DNA of 64,000 nt. It comes from Actinacidiphila glaucinigra (GTDB taxonomy: Bacteria; Actinomycetota; Actinomycetes; Streptomycetales; Streptomycetaceae). The number at the start of each line of letters is the position of its first letter. Positions within the stretch are counted from its first letter, which is position 1. Of this stretch, positions 55,548 through 64,000 are shown one piece after another. The notes beneath the pieces are model-generated. The model did no database searches, was not told the DNA's origin, and worked only from the letters and a program-made list of their open reading frames with translations. The stretch spans positions 124,001-188,000 of the forward strand of contig NZ_FZOF01000015.1 in the NCBI RefSeq assembly GCF_900188405.1. Reading direction: 5' to 3'. A program made the position numbers and the translations under genes.

Positions 55548-55771
55548 TGGCGGCCGGTACCAAGGCGACCGAGCTGCGCCAGCTGGGCGACGAGGAACTC
55601 GTCGGCAAGCTGCGTGAGGCCAAGGAGGAGCTGTTCAACCTCCGCTTCCAGGCGGCCACCGGACAGCTCGAGAACAACTCCCGGCTGAAGGTTGTCCGCA
55701 AGGACATCGCCCGGATCTACACCCTCATGCGTGAGCGTGAGCTCGGCATCGAGACGGTGGAGAGCGCCTGA
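55547..55771 (+). CDS. rpmC: 50S ribosomal protein L29
   Basis: 74 residues, helical. [34 protein letters not shown] is the family core. It lies at the tunnel exit. The stop overlaps the rpsQ ATG (TGATG). Confidence 0.97.
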   Translation: MAAGTKATELRQLGDEELVGKLREAKEELFNLRFQAATGQLENNSRLKVVRKDIARIYTLMRERELGIETVESA

Positions 55772-56055
55772 TGAGCGAGAAGAATGTGACTGAGAGCAGC
55801 GAGCAGCGCGGTGACCGCAAGACCCGTGAGGGCCTCGTGGTCAGCGACAAGATGGACAAGACCGTTGTGGTCGCCGTCGAGGACCGTGTGAAGCACGCCC
55901 TGTACGGCAAGGTCATCCGCCGTACCAACAAGCTCAAGGCGCACGACGAGCAGAACGCCGCGGGCGTCGGCGACCGTGTCCTCCTCATGGAGACCCGGCC
56001 GCTGTCCGCGAGCAAGCGCTGGCGCGTCGTCGAGATCCTCGAGAAGGCCAAGTAA
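55771..56055 (+). CDS. rpsQ: 30S ribosomal protein S17
   Basis: 94 residues. [41 protein letters not shown] is typical, with a ~15-residue N-terminal extension. Last gene of the S10 cluster; a 146-bp gap with GC-rich hairpins precedes rplN. Confidence 0.97.
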   Translation: MSEKNVTESSEQRGDRKTREGLVVSDKMDKTVVVAVEDRVKHALYGKVIRRTNKLKAHDEQNAAGVGDRVLLMETRPLSASKRWRVVEILEKAK

Positions 56056-56201
56056 CACCCGGCCGGCCGGGCCGCGCGACCCGTTCGCGCGGCCCGGCCC
56101 CGGCCGGCACGTAATTCCTGCGGGGGGTTCCCCGCAGGACGGTTCCGCCAGGCTCTCCGGGCCCGCCCCGGAGGGAACCGGCAGACGATCAGGAGATAGA
56201 C
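56056..56201 (+). other. Intergenic region between rpsQ and rplN with strong hairpins
   Basis: 146 bp. A GC-rich inverted repeat (CCGGGCCGCGCGA / TTCGCGCGGCCCGG) lies directly after rpsQ, and CCTGCGGGG/CCCCGCAGG near 56118-56141. No T-run and no clear promoter. It separates the S10 and spc gene groups; function may be termination or mRNA processing. Confidence 0.5.
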
Positions 56202-56570
56202 GTGATCCAGCAGGAGTCGCGACTGCGTGTCGCCGACAACACGGGCGCAAAGGAGATCCTTTGCATCCGTGTGCTCGGTGGCTCCGGTCGCCGCTACGCG
56301 GGAATCGGTGACGTCATCGTCGCCACCGTCAAGGACGCGATCCCCGGTGGCAACGTGAAGAAGGGCGACGTCGTCAAGGCGGTCGTCGTGCGCACCGTCA
56401 AGGAGCGCCGGCGTCCCGACGGCTCGTACATCCGCTTCGACGAGAACGCGGCCGTCATCCTCAAGAACGACGGTGACCCCCGCGGCACCCGCATCTTCGG
56501 CCCCGTGGGCCGGGAGCTGCGCGAGAAGAAGTTCATGAAGATCGTCTCGCTCGCGCCGGAGGTGCTGTAA
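56202..56570 (+). CDS. rplN: 50S ribosomal protein L14
   Basis: 122 residues from [40 protein letters not shown] and [20 protein letters not shown] match L14, an intersubunit-bridge protein. It opens the spc gene group, and rplX begins 3 bp later. Confidence 0.98.
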   Translation: MIQQESRLRVADNTGAKEILCIRVLGGSGRRYAGIGDVIVATVKDAIPGGNVKKGDVVKAVVVRTVKERRRPDGSYIRFDENAAVILKNDGDPRGTRIFGPVGRELREKKFMKIVSLAPEVL

Positions 56571-56573
56571 CCG

Positions 56574-56897
56574 ATGAAGATCAAGAAGGGCGACCTGGTC
56601 CAGGTCATCACCGGTAAGGACAAGGGAAAGCAGGGCAAGGTCATCGCGGCCTACCCCGCTGAGGACCGTGTCCTGGTCGAGGGTGTCAACCGGGTCAAGA
56701 AGCACACCAAGGCCGGCCAGACCGCTCGCGGTTCGAAGACCGGCGGCATCATCACGACCGAGGCGCCCGTCCACGTCTCCAACGTCCAGCTGGTCGTTGA
56801 GAAGGACGGCAACAAGGTCGTGACTCGCGTCGGCTACCGCTTCGACGACGAGGGCAACAAGATCCGCGTTGCCAAGCGGACGGGTGAGGACATCTGA
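56574..56897 (+). CDS. rplX: 50S ribosomal protein L24
   Basis: 107 residues. The KOW motif is [20 protein letters not shown]. It is an assembly initiator of the large subunit. The stop overlaps the rplE ATG (TGATG). Confidence 0.98.
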   Translation: MKIKKGDLVQVITGKDKGKQGKVIAAYPAEDRVLVEGVNRVKKHTKAGQTARGSKTGGIITTEAPVHVSNVQLVVEKDGNKVVTRVGYRFDDEGNKIRVAKRTGEDI

Positions 56898-57454
56898 TGA
56901 CTGCCACCACTTCGCCTCGTCTGAAGGCACGCTACCGCGAGGAGATCGCGGGCAAGATGCGTGACGAGTTCCAGTACGAGAACGTCATGCAGATCCCCGG
57001 TCTCACCAAGATCGTGGTCAACATGGGTGTGGGCGACGCCGCCCGCGACTCCAAGCTGATCGAGGGCGCGATCCGCGACCTCACCACGATCACCGGCCAG
57101 AAGCCGGCCGTCACCAAGGCCCGGAAGTCCATCGCGCAGTTCAAGCTGCGTGAGGGTCAGCCGATCGGCGCCCACGTCACCCTCCGCGGTGACCGCATGT
57201 GGGAGTTCCTGGACCGTCTGCTGTCGCTCGCGCTCCCGCGCATCCGCGACTTCCGCGGTCTGTCGCCGAAGCAGTTCGACGGCCGTGGCAACTACACCTT
57301 CGGTCTCACGGAGCAGGTCATGTTCCACGAGATCGACCAGGACAAGATCGACCGCACCCGGGGTATGGACATCACCGTGGTGACCACGGCGACCAACGAC
57401 GCTGAGGGCCGCGCGCTCCTCCGTCACCTCGGCTTCCCGTTCAAGGAGGCGTGA
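56897..57454 (+). CDS. rplE: 50S ribosomal protein L5
   Basis: 185 residues. [40 protein letters not shown] and [20 protein letters not shown] identify L5, which binds 5S rRNA. rpsN starts 3 bp after its stop. Confidence 0.98.
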   Translation: MTATTSPRLKARYREEIAGKMRDEFQYENVMQIPGLTKIVVNMGVGDAARDSKLIEGAIRDLTTITGQKPAVTKARKSIAQFKLREGQPIGAHVTLRGDRMWEFLDRLLSLALPRIRDFRGLSPKQFDGRGNYTFGLTEQVMFHEIDQDKIDRTRGMDITVVTTATNDAEGRALLRHLGFPFKEA

Positions 57455-57457
57455 GCC

Positions 57458-57643
57458 GTGGCGAAGAAGGCTCTTATCGCGAAGGCCGCCCGCAAGCCCA
57501 AGTTCGGCGTGCGTGGCTACACGCGCTGCCAGCGCTGTGGCCGTCCGCACTCCGTGTACCGCAAGTTCGGCCTCTGCCGCGTGTGCCTTCGTGAGATGGC
57601 GCACCGCGGTGAGCTGCCGGGCGTGACCAAGAGCTCCTGGTAA
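57458..57643 (+). CDS. rpsN: 30S ribosomal protein S14, zinc-binding (type Z)
   Basis: 61 residues from GTG. CQRCGRP and CRVCLRE supply four zinc cysteines (C-x2-C-x12-C-x2-C), the short S14 form. Usual housekeeping copy in the spc operon. A 196-bp gap follows before rpsH. Confidence 0.97.
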   Translation: MAKKALIAKAARKPKFGVRGYTRCQRCGRPHSVYRKFGLCRVCLREMAHRGELPGVTKSSW

Positions 57644-57839
57644 AGAACCAGGGCTCTCGGTAAGCAGATGAGTGGCGGGAGCCCAGCCCTGAATACCGTA
57701 GGGTAGAAGGGTTGGGCGCCCGCCGCCCATGACCGTCTTACTACGCCGTAGGTCCCCGCGCCGCACCCGTCCCCAGTCTCATGGGGGAGAGGGATGGCGC
57801 ATATAGGAAACCCCGGCGAGAGAGGCCTAAGGCCATCAC
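57644..57839 (+). promoter_or_regulatory. rpsN-rpsH intergenic region with RNA hairpins
   Basis: 196 bp in an otherwise tightly packed gene group. GCCCAGCCCT (57681-57690) pairs with AGGGTTGGGC (57708-57717; one G-U). CCCC-agtctcat-GGGG near 57773-57788 is a second stem. No convincing promoter is seen. It may be a leader for rpsH-rplF regulation, since S8 is the usual translational repressor of spc operons (inference). Confidence 0.45.
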
Positions 57840-58238
57840 ATGACCATGACTGACCCGATCGCAGACATGCTGACGCGTCTGCGGAACGCGAACTCCGCGT
57901 ACCACGACGAGGTCACCATGCCGTTCAGCAAGATCAAGTCGCACATCGCGGAGATCCTCCAGCAGGAGGGTTACATCCAGGGCTGGAAGGTCGAGGACGC
58001 CGAGGTCGGCAAGAACCTCACCATCGACCTGAAGTTCGGTCCGAACCGCGAGCGCTCGATCGCCGGCATCAAGCGCATCAGCAAGCCCGGTCTGCGGGTC
58101 TATGCAAAGTCCACCAACCTGCCGAAGGTGCTCGGCGGCCTGGGCGTGGCGATCATCTCCACCTCCCACGGTCTCCTCACCGACAAGCAGGCCAACAAGA
58201 AGGGCGTGGGTGGGGAAGTCCTCGCCTACGTCTGGTAG
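57840..58238 (+). CDS. rpsH: 30S ribosomal protein S8
   Basis: 132 residues. [25 protein letters not shown] and [27 protein letters not shown] match S8. It binds 16S rRNA helix 21. Start at the first of two Met codons (ATGACCATG); the second is also possible. Confidence 0.98.
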   Translation: MTMTDPIADMLTRLRNANSAYHDEVTMPFSKIKSHIAEILQQEGYIQGWKVEDAEVGKNLTIDLKFGPNRERSIAGIKRISKPGLRVYAKSTNLPKVLGGLGVAIISTSHGLLTDKQANKKGVGGEVLAYVW

Positions 58239-58259
58239 TCGGGAAACGGAGGTATAGCC

Positions 58260-58799
58260 ATGTCGCGTATTGGACGGCTGCCCATCCCGGTTCCCGCCGG
58301 CGTGGACGTCACCATCGATGGCCGGACGGTCTCGGTGAAGGGCCCCAAGGGTTCCCTGACCCACACCGTTGCCGCGCCGATCGACATCGTCAAGAGCGAG
58401 GACGGCACCCTTCAGGTGTCGCGTCCGAACGACGAGCGTATGAACAAGGCCCTGCACGGCCTGTCCCGCACGCTGGTGGCGAACATGATCACCGGCGTGA
58501 CCGTGGGCTACGTGAAGAAGCTCGAGATCAGCGGTGTCGGCTACCGCGTCCAGGCGAAGGGCTCCAACCTGGAGTTCGCCCTGGGCTACAGCCACCCGAT
58601 CGTCGTCGAGGCCCCCGAGGGCATCTCCTTCAAGGTCGAGAACCCCACCAAGTTCTCGGTCGAGGGCATCGACAAGCAGAAGGTCGGCGAGGTCGCCGCG
58701 AACATCCGCAAGCTGCGGAAGCCCGACCCGTACAAGGCCAAGGGCGTCAAGTACGAGGGCGAAGTCATCCGCCGCAAGGTCGGAAAGGCTGGTAAGTAA
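58260..58799 (+). CDS. rplF: 50S ribosomal protein L6
   Basis: 179 residues. [36 protein letters not shown] and [21 protein letters not shown] match L6. It sits near the GTPase centre. rplR follows after 3 bp. Confidence 0.98.
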   Translation: MSRIGRLPIPVPAGVDVTIDGRTVSVKGPKGSLTHTVAAPIDIVKSEDGTLQVSRPNDERMNKALHGLSRTLVANMITGVTVGYVKKLEISGVGYRVQAKGSNLEFALGYSHPIVVEAPEGISFKVENPTKFSVEGIDKQKVGEVAANIRKLRKPDPYKAKGVKYEGEVIRRKVGKAGK

Positions 58800-58802
58800 G
58801 CC

Positions 58803-59186
58803 ATGGCATACGGCGTGAAGATCGCCAAGGGCGACGCTTACAAGGGCGCTGCCAAGAAGCGTCGCCACATCCGCGTCCGCAAGCGGATCTCGGGCACCGA
58901 GGTGCGTCCGCGCCTGGTCGTGACCCGTTCCAACCGGGGCATCACGGCGCAGGTCATCGACGACCTGAAGGGCCACACCCTGGCCTCGGCCTCGCACCTG
59001 GACACCTCGATCCGGGGTGCCGAGGGCGACAAGACCGAGCAGGCGAAGAAGGTCGGCCAGCTGGTCGCCGAGCGGGCCAAGGCGGCCGGCGTCGGGACCG
59101 TTGTGTTCGACCGCGGTGGCAACCGGTACGCCGGTCGCATCGCTGCCCTGGCCGACGCCGCCCGCGAAGCCGGGCTCGGTTTCTGA
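58803..59186 (+). CDS. rplR: 50S ribosomal protein L18
   Basis: 127 residues. [35 protein letters not shown] and [28 protein letters not shown] identify L18, the 5S rRNA partner of L5. Confidence 0.98.
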   Translation: MAYGVKIAKGDAYKGAAKKRRHIRVRKRISGTEVRPRLVVTRSNRGITAQVIDDLKGHTLASASHLDTSIRGAEGDKTEQAKKVGQLVAERAKAAGVGTVVFDRGGNRYAGRIAALADAAREAGLGF

Positions 59187-59227
59187 GCCGGTTCCGTAGC
59201 TAGCGGAAACAGAGAGAGGTAAATCCA

Positions 59228-59833
59228 ATGGCTGGACCCCAGCGCCGCGGTGGCGGTGCCGGTGGCGGCGAGCGGCGGGACCGGAAGGGCCGTGACGGCG
59301 GCGCAGCTGCCGCCGAGAAGACCGCGTACGTTGAGCGCGTCGTCGCGATCAACCGCGTCGCCAAGGTTGTGAAGGGTGGTCGTCGCTTCAGCTTCACCGC
59401 GCTGGTCGTGGTGGGCGATGGTGACGGCACCGTGGGTGTCGGTTACGGCAAGGCCAAGGAGGTGCCGGCCGCCATCGCCAAGGGCGTTGAGGAGGCCAAG
59501 AAGCACTTCTTCAAGGTCCCCCGTATCCAGGGCACCATCCCCCACCCGATCCAGGGCGAGAAGGCCGCGGGCGTCGTCCTGCTCAAGCCTGCTTCCCCCG
59601 GTACGGGTGTGATCGCCGGTGGTCCGGTGCGCGCCGTCCTGGAGTGCGCCGGCATCCACGACGTGCTGTCGAAGTCGCTCGGCTCCGACAACGCGATCAA
59701 CATCGTGCACGCCACGGTGGAGGCTCTGAAGGGCCTGCAGCGCCCCGAGGAGATCGCCGCCCGTCGTGGTCTGCCGCTCGAGGACGTGGCTCCGGCTGCT
59801 CTGCTCCGTGCGCGTGCTGGGGTGGGTGCGTGA
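59228..59833 (+). CDS. rpsE: 30S ribosomal protein S5
   Basis: 201 residues. A Gly/Arg-rich N-terminal extension (about 1-33) precedes [32 protein letters not shown] and [15 protein letters not shown]. It contributes to decoding accuracy. The stop overlaps the rpmD ATG (TGATG). Confidence 0.98.
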   Translation: MAGPQRRGGGAGGGERRDRKGRDGGAAAAEKTAYVERVVAINRVAKVVKGGRRFSFTALVVVGDGDGTVGVGYGKAKEVPAAIAKGVEEAKKHFFKVPRIQGTIPHPIQGEKAAGVVLLKPASPGTGVIAGGPVRAVLECAGIHDVLSKSLGSDNAINIVHATVEALKGLQRPEEIAARRGLPLEDVAPAALLRARAGVGA

Positions 59834-60015
59834 TGGCTCGCCTCAAGGTCACGCAGGTCAAGTCCTACATCGGCAGCAAGCAGAACCACCGTGACACCCT
59901 GCGTTCGCTCGGCCTGAAGCGGCTGAACGACGTCGTGGTCAAGGAGGACCGCCCGGAGATCCGCGGCATGGTCCACACCGTCCGCCACCTCGTCACGGTC
60001 GAGGAGGTCGACTGA
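59833..60015 (+). CDS. rpmD: 50S ribosomal protein L30
   Basis: 60 residues from the ATG at 59833, which overlaps the rpsE stop. [34 protein letters not shown] is the L30 core. rplO starts 1 bp after its stop. Confidence 0.97.
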   Translation: MARLKVTQVKSYIGSKQNHRDTLRSLGLKRLNDVVVKEDRPEIRGMVHTVRHLVTVEEVD

Positions 60016-60016
60016 C

Positions 60017-60472
60017 ATGGGAGAGCAGTCTCCGCTGAAGGTCCACAACCTCCGTCCGGCCCCGGGCGCCAAGACCGCCAAGACCCGTGTCGGTCGTGGT
60101 GAGGGCTCCAAGGGCAAGACGGCCGGTCGTGGTACCAAGGGCACGAAGGCCCGCTACCAGGTTCCGGAGCGCTTCGAGGGCGGGCAGATGCCCCTCCACA
60201 TGCGCCTCCCGAAGCTGAAGGGCTTCAAGAACCCGTTCCGCACCGAGTTCCAGGTCGTGAACCTGGACAAGCTGGCCGCGCTCTACCCCGAGGGTGGCGA
60301 GGTCACGGTGGCCGACCTGGTCGCCAAGGGTGCTGTGCGGAAGAACCAGCTCGTCAAGGTGCTCGGCACCGGCGAGGTCTCCGTGGCGCTGCAGGTGACC
60401 GTCGACGCGGTCTCCGGCTCCGCCAAGGAGAAGATCACCGCCGCGGGCGGCTCGGTCACCGAGCTCGTCTGA
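60017..60472 (+). CDS. rplO: 50S ribosomal protein L15
   Basis: 151 residues. [38 protein letters not shown] is typical of L15, with a conserved glycine-rich N-terminus that penetrates rRNA. A hairpin follows at 60491. Confidence 0.98.
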   Translation: MGEQSPLKVHNLRPAPGAKTAKTRVGRGEGSKGKTAGRGTKGTKARYQVPERFEGGQMPLHMRLPKLKGFKNPFRTEFQVVNLDKLAALYPEGGEVTVADLVAKGAVRKNQLVKVLGTGEVSVALQVTVDAVSGSAKEKITAAGGSVTELV

Positions 60473-60490
60473 CAGTGATGCCGCATCCAG

Positions 60491-60528
60491 CCGGGGATGT
60501 TCCGCACTTTCGTGCGGGGCATCCCCGG
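60491..60528 (+). terminator. Terminator of the spc ribosomal genes
   Basis: CCGGGGATGTTCCGCAC / GTGCGGGGCATCCCCGG stem (one mismatch) around TTTC, 18 bp after rplO, followed by TTGG. secY starts 167 bp downstream. A possible -10 box TAGTCT is at 60574-60579 with no clear -35. Confidence 0.7.
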
Positions 60529-60694
60529 TTGGTCATTCCGGGGACGGATGCTCGCCGGTAAGGTGGGCCGGGCTAGTCTTGCGGAGCCTGTGCGCTGACG
60601 CGGGTCAGGCAGCCCAATCGTTTTGCAGTTCCACCATTCGTAGCTTTCAACACCGTCACCTCCCGCCCAAGAAGCGGGGGGCGCAGGAGGCACC

Positions 60695-62008
60695 GTGCTC
60701 ACCGCGTTCGCCCGGGCGTTCAAGACGCCCGACCTGCGCAAGAAGCTGCTGTTCACGCTGGCCATCATGGTGCTGTTCCGGCTGGGAGCCCACATCCCGA
60801 TCCCAGGGGTCGACTACCAGGTGGTCAACTCCTGCATCAAGGCGGTCGGGGGGAACCAGGGCCTGTTCGGCCTGGTGAACCTCTTCAGCGGCGGCGCGCT
60901 TCTGCAGCTCACGATCTTCGCGCTCGGCATCATGCCGTACATCACCGCGAGCATCATTCTGCAGCTGCTCACCGTGGTCATCCCGCGCCTGGAAGCCCTC
61001 AAGAAGGAGGGCCAGGCGGGCCAGACGAAGATCACGCAGTACACGCGTTATCTCACCGTGGCGCTCGCGGTCCTGCAGGGCACCGGCCTGGTGGCCACCG
61101 CCCGCTCCGGCAGCCTCTTCCAGCAGTGTCCCGACCGTTTCAACATCGTCCCCGACCAGTCGATCTTCACCACGATCACGATGGTCATCACGATGACGGC
61201 GGGCACCGCCCTCATCATGTGGCTGGGCGAGCTGATCACCGACCGCGGCATCGGCAACGGCATGTCGATCCTGATGTTCCTGTCGATCGCGGCCGGCTTC
61301 CCCGGCGCCCTCTGGGCGATCAAGAAGTCCGGGAACATCGCGGACGGCTGGGTCGAGTTCGGCGCCGTCATCCTGGTGGGTCTGGCGATGGTCGCCCTCG
61401 TCGTCTTCGTCGAGCAGGCGCAGCGCCGCATCCCCGTGCAGTACGCGAAGCGCATGATCGGGCGTCGTTCGTACGGTGGAACCTCCACCTACATCCCGCT
61501 GAAGGTGAACCAGGCGGGTGTGATTCCCGTCATCTTCGCGTCATCGCTCCTGTACATCCCGTCACTGGTCGTCCAGTTCAGTGGATCCACCTCTACCTGG
61601 GCAAACTGGGTCAGGGACAACCTGGTCAAGGGCGACCACCCGATCTACATCACCGCGTATTTCCTGCTGATTGTCTTCTTTGCCTTCTTCTACGTGGCCA
61701 TCTCCTTCAACCCCGAAGAAGTCGCGGACAACATGAAGAAGTATGGTGGGTTCATCCCGGGCATCCGGGCTGGTCGTCCCACCGCGGAGTACCTCAGCTA
61801 CGTGCTCAACCGCATCACGTGGCCGGGCGCGATGTATCTGGGTCTGATCGCCCTGGTGCCCACAGTGGCGCTGGTGCTGTTCAACGCGAACCAGAACTTC
61901 CCGTTCGGCGGGACGAGCATCCTGATCATCGTGGGTGTCGGCCTGGAGACCGTGAAGCAGATCGAGAGCCAGCTTCAGCAGCGTAACTACGAAGGGTTCC
62001 TCCGCTGA
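60695..62008 (+). CDS. secY: Preprotein translocase subunit SecY
   Basis: 437 residues from GTG, with GGAGG upstream. Ten membrane helices are expected; signatures GALLQLTIFALGIMPYITASII and AQRRIPVQYAKR (cytosolic loop for SecA/ribosome) are present. It forms the protein-conducting channel with SecE. The stop overlaps the adk ATG (TGATG). Confidence 0.98.
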   Translation: MLTAFARAFKTPDLRKKLLFTLAIMVLFRLGAHIPIPGVDYQVVNSCIKAVGGNQGLFGLVNLFSGGALLQLTIFALGIMPYITASIILQLLTVVIPRLEALKKEGQAGQTKITQYTRYLTVALAVLQGTGLVATARSGSLFQQCPDRFNIVPDQSIFTTITMVITMTAGTALIMWLGELITDRGIGNGMSILMFLSIAAGFPGALWAIKKSGNIADGWVEFGAVILVGLAMVALVVFVEQAQRRIPVQYAKRMIGRRSYGGTSTYIPLKVNQAGVIPVIFASSLLYIPSLVVQFSGSTSTWANWVRDNLVKGDHPIYITAYFLLIVFFAFFYVAISFNPEEVADNMKKYGGFIPGIRAGRPTAEYLSYVLNRITWPGAMYLGLIALVPTVALVLFNANQNFPFGGTSILIIVGVGLETVKQIESQLQQRNYEGFLR

Positions 62009-62682
62009 TGCGCATCGTCCTCGTCGGGCCCCCCGGGGCCGGCAAGGGTACGCAGGCCGCGTACCTTGCCAGGAACCTGTCGATCCCGCACATCTCCACG
62101 GGCGACCTCTTCCGGGCGAACATCAGCCAGGGCACGGAGCTGGGCCGCAAGGCCCAGGAGTACATGGACGCCGGCCGGCTGGTACCCGACGAGATCACCA
62201 TCGGCATGGCCAAGGACCGCATGCTGCAGCCGGACGCCTCGAACGGCTTCCTGCTCGACGGCTTCCCGCGGAACGTGGGCCAGGCCCAGGCGCTCGACAA
62301 GATCCTCGCCGAGAACGGGATAGCGCTGGACGCTGTCCTGGACCTCGAAGTGCCCGAGGAGGAGGTCGTCAAGCGGATCGCCGGTCGCCGGCTGTGCCGC
62401 AAGAACGGCAGCCACGTCTTCCACGTGGTGTACAACCCTCCGGCGGACGACAGCGTCTGCGACGAGTGCGGTGGCGAGCTCTACCAGCGGTCGGACGACA
62501 CCGAGGAGAAGGTGCGCGTCCGGCTGGAGGAGTACCACAGCAAGACCGAGCCGATCATCGACTACTACGAGCAGCAGGGCCTGGTGCGCACCATCTCGGC
62601 CCTGGGCAAGGTCGCCGAGGTGACCAAGCGGTCGATGGACGCGCTGCACGACAAGAAGGACGCGGGCGGCAGCGCCGCCTGA
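62008..62682 (+). CDS. adk: Adenylate kinase
   Basis: 224 residues. P-loop GPPGAGKGTQ (8-17), STGDLFRANI and LLDGFPRN (AMP site). The lid segment RLCRKNGSHVFH...CDECGGEL has one early Cys, a His and a CxxC pair rather than the usual four Cys, as in other actinobacteria, so zinc binding is uncertain. It interconverts ATP, ADP and AMP and is conserved after secY. It is 93 bp before map. Confidence 0.97.
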   Translation: MRIVLVGPPGAGKGTQAAYLARNLSIPHISTGDLFRANISQGTELGRKAQEYMDAGRLVPDEITIGMAKDRMLQPDASNGFLLDGFPRNVGQAQALDKILAENGIALDAVLDLEVPEEEVVKRIAGRRLCRKNGSHVFHVVYNPPADDSVCDECGGELYQRSDDTEEKVRVRLEEYHSKTEPIIDYYEQQGLVRTISALGKVAEVTKRSMDALHDKKDAGGSAA

Positions 62683-62774
62683 GCATCTGCACGACCGTTG
62701 CGGCCGCGGTGTCCCCCAGGACCCCGCGGCCGTACCGTTGAGGTATCCGGTGGGACGAAGGAAGGCCAGGACCG

Positions 62775-63611
62775 ATGGTGGAGATCAAGACCCCCGAGCA
62801 GATCGCGAAGATGCGCGCGGCGGGCCTGGTCGTCGCCGCGATCCACGAGGCCACCCGTGAGGCGGCCGTCCCCGGGGCCAGCACCAAGGACCTGGACGAC
62901 GTGGCCCGCAAGGTCCTCGCCGACCACGGGGCGAAGCCGAACTTCCTGGGGTACGGCGGGTTCCCCGCCACGATCTGCACCTCCGTGAACGACGTCGTCG
63001 TCCACGGCATCCCGGACACCGCGACCGTCCTCAAGGACGGCGACGTCATCTCGATCGACTGCGGTGCCATCGTCGACGGCTGGCACGGCGACGCCGCCTA
63101 CACCGCCTTCGTGGGGAGCGGTCACGCCCCGGAGCTCGTCGAGCTCAGCCGGGTGACCGAGGAGTCCATGTGGGCGGGCATCGCGGCCTTCCGCAAGGGC
63201 GACCGGCTGGTCGACATCTCCCGTGCCATCGAGACGTACATCCGCCGGCAGCCGAAGCCCGGCGGCGGCAAGTACGGGATCATCGAGGAGTACGGCGGCC
63301 ACGGCATCGGTTCGCAGATGCACATGGACCCCCATCTGCTGAACTACGTCTCGCGCAAGCGCGGCAAGGGTCCGCGCCTGGTGCCCGGCATGTGCCTGGC
63401 CATCGAGCCGATGGTCAGCCTCGGCACCCCGCTCACCCACGTCCTCGAGGACGAGTGGACGGTCAAGACCGACGACGGCACCTGGTCCTCCCACTGGGAG
63501 CACTCCGTCGCGCTCACCGAGGAGGGCCCGCTGGTCCTGACCGCCCGCGACGGCGGCAAGGCCAAGCTGGCGGAGTACGGGATCACGGCCGCGCCGGACC
63601 CGCTCGCCTGA
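62775..63611 (+). CDS. map: Methionine aminopeptidase, type I
   Basis: 278 residues. Metal ligands by motif: DCGAIVDGWHGDAA (two Asp), GHGIGSQMHMDP (His), AIEPMV (Glu) and SSHWEHSVAL (Glu). It removes the initiator Met. Located between adk and infA, as usual. Confidence 0.97.
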   Translation: MVEIKTPEQIAKMRAAGLVVAAIHEATREAAVPGASTKDLDDVARKVLADHGAKPNFLGYGGFPATICTSVNDVVVHGIPDTATVLKDGDVISIDCGAIVDGWHGDAAYTAFVGSGHAPELVELSRVTEESMWAGIAAFRKGDRLVDISRAIETYIRRQPKPGGGKYGIIEEYGGHGIGSQMHMDPHLLNYVSRKRGKGPRLVPGMCLAIEPMVSLGTPLTHVLEDEWTVKTDDGTWSSHWEHSVALTEEGPLVLTARDGGKAKLAEYGITAAPDPLA

Positions 63612-63687
63612 GCGCCCCCTCCATCCCGCTTATCGATCATCTTTCGCGGGCATACAACCCGGATTCGTCTTTCAGGAACGGCTGACG

Positions 63688-63693
63688 TAGACT
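63688..63693 (+). promoter_or_regulatory. infA promoter -10 element
   Basis: TAGACT, a consensus-like -10 in the 153-bp gap before infA. No strong -35 is seen. Two direct copies of AGGCATGCC (63707-63715 and 63719-63727) lie just downstream, in the predicted leader. Confidence 0.5.
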
Positions 63694-63764
63694 GTCACGT
63701 CGGCCCAGGCATGCCTTCAGGCATGCCAAAAGCCGATCAAGGTAGCCGATCCCGAAAGCAGGAC

Positions 63765-63986
63765 ATGGCCAAGAAGCAAGGCGCCATCGAAATCGAGGGC
63801 ACCGTGATCGAGTCTCTGCCGAACGCGATGTTCAAGGTGGAGCTCCAGAACGGTCACAAGGTCCTCGCGCACATCAGTGGCAAGATGCGCATGCACTACA
63901 TCCGCATCCTTCCCGATGACCGGGTCGTTGTGGAGCTGTCCCCCTACGACCTCACGCGCGGACGGATCGTCTACCGCTACAAGTAG
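63765..63986 (+). CDS. infA: Translation initiation factor IF-1
   Basis: 73 residues from the ATG at 63765 ([25 protein letters not shown]), after GCAGGA; the frame is open upstream. An OB-fold, [34 protein letters not shown] core with PDDRV, ends in [11 protein letters not shown]-1 binds the A site of the 30S subunit during initiation. The gene ends 14 bp before the window end. Confidence 0.98.
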   Translation: MAKKQGAIEIEGTVIESLPNAMFKVELQNGHKVLAHISGKMRMHYIRILPDDRVVVELSPYDLTRGRIVYRYK

Positions 63987-64000
63987 ATCTCACGACCCGG

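Overview
The window is a high-GC chromosomal segment whose gene order and protein sequences point to Streptomyces. Evidence: the nuoLMN-htpX end, the tRNA-Thr/tRNA-Met/rpmG/MaoC-MaoC block, murB-deaminase-aspC-tRNA-Trp-secE-nusG, and then the rplKA, rplJL, rpoBC, str, S10, spc and secY-adk-map-infA clusters. GTG and TTG starts are common and rpoB begins at TTG, as in S. coelicolor. No database was searched; family names come from recognised motifs and remembered homologues.

Layout. 1-5.5 kb: 3' end of a nuo (complex I) operon, an HtpX-like membrane protease and a YccF protein. 5.5-9.4 kb (minus strand): a putative three-gene redox operon (radical SAM, FMN reductase-like, FAD oxidoreductase) and YajQ. 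9.6-18.6 kb is the accessory part: tRNA-Tyr, DUF4259, a secreted protein, DUF2218, a sigma-factor operon with a duplicated extracytoplasmic domain, DoxX, small proteins, a SnoaL/DUF1348 protein, an NAD(P)-binding protein and a degenerate amidohydrolase. 18.8-28.2 kb: tRNA-Thr, tRNA-Met, rpmG, two MaoC proteins, TetR/MFS, HxlR/thiolase, murB, adenosine deaminase-like, aspC and tRNA-Trp. 28.2-63.99 kb is mostly core transcription, translation and secretion genes, interrupted by a lipoprotein (31.2 kb), a DUF1707/DUF4190 protein (41.7 kb), and a PIG-L lipoprotein plus subtilase (46.9-50.4 kb) between tuf and rpsJ.

How the genes work together. secE/secY build the translocon. nusG, rpoB and rpoC serve transcription. 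rplKAJL form the ribosomal stalk and L1 arm. rpsL-rpsG-fusA-tuf and the S10/spc genes supply ribosomal proteins and elongation factors, packed with 1-4 base start/stop overlaps. The accessory genes are mostly envelope, stress or redox functions.

Most interesting signals. (i) A 26-bp hairpin element occurs upstream of both rpsL and rpsJ, 25/26 identical and exactly 62 nt from each start codon. (ii) A three-gene operon encodes a secreted protein, a SigE-family sigma factor and a membrane protein; the sensor-like domain of the membrane protein is about 89% identical to the secreted protein. (iii) A radical SAM protein with CX8CX2C cysteine spacing is coupled to a flavoprotein gene. (iv) A cytosine-deaminase-like protein has lost several catalytic positions. 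(v) The tRNA-Tyr gene corresponds to the SLP1 attachment site but carries no element.
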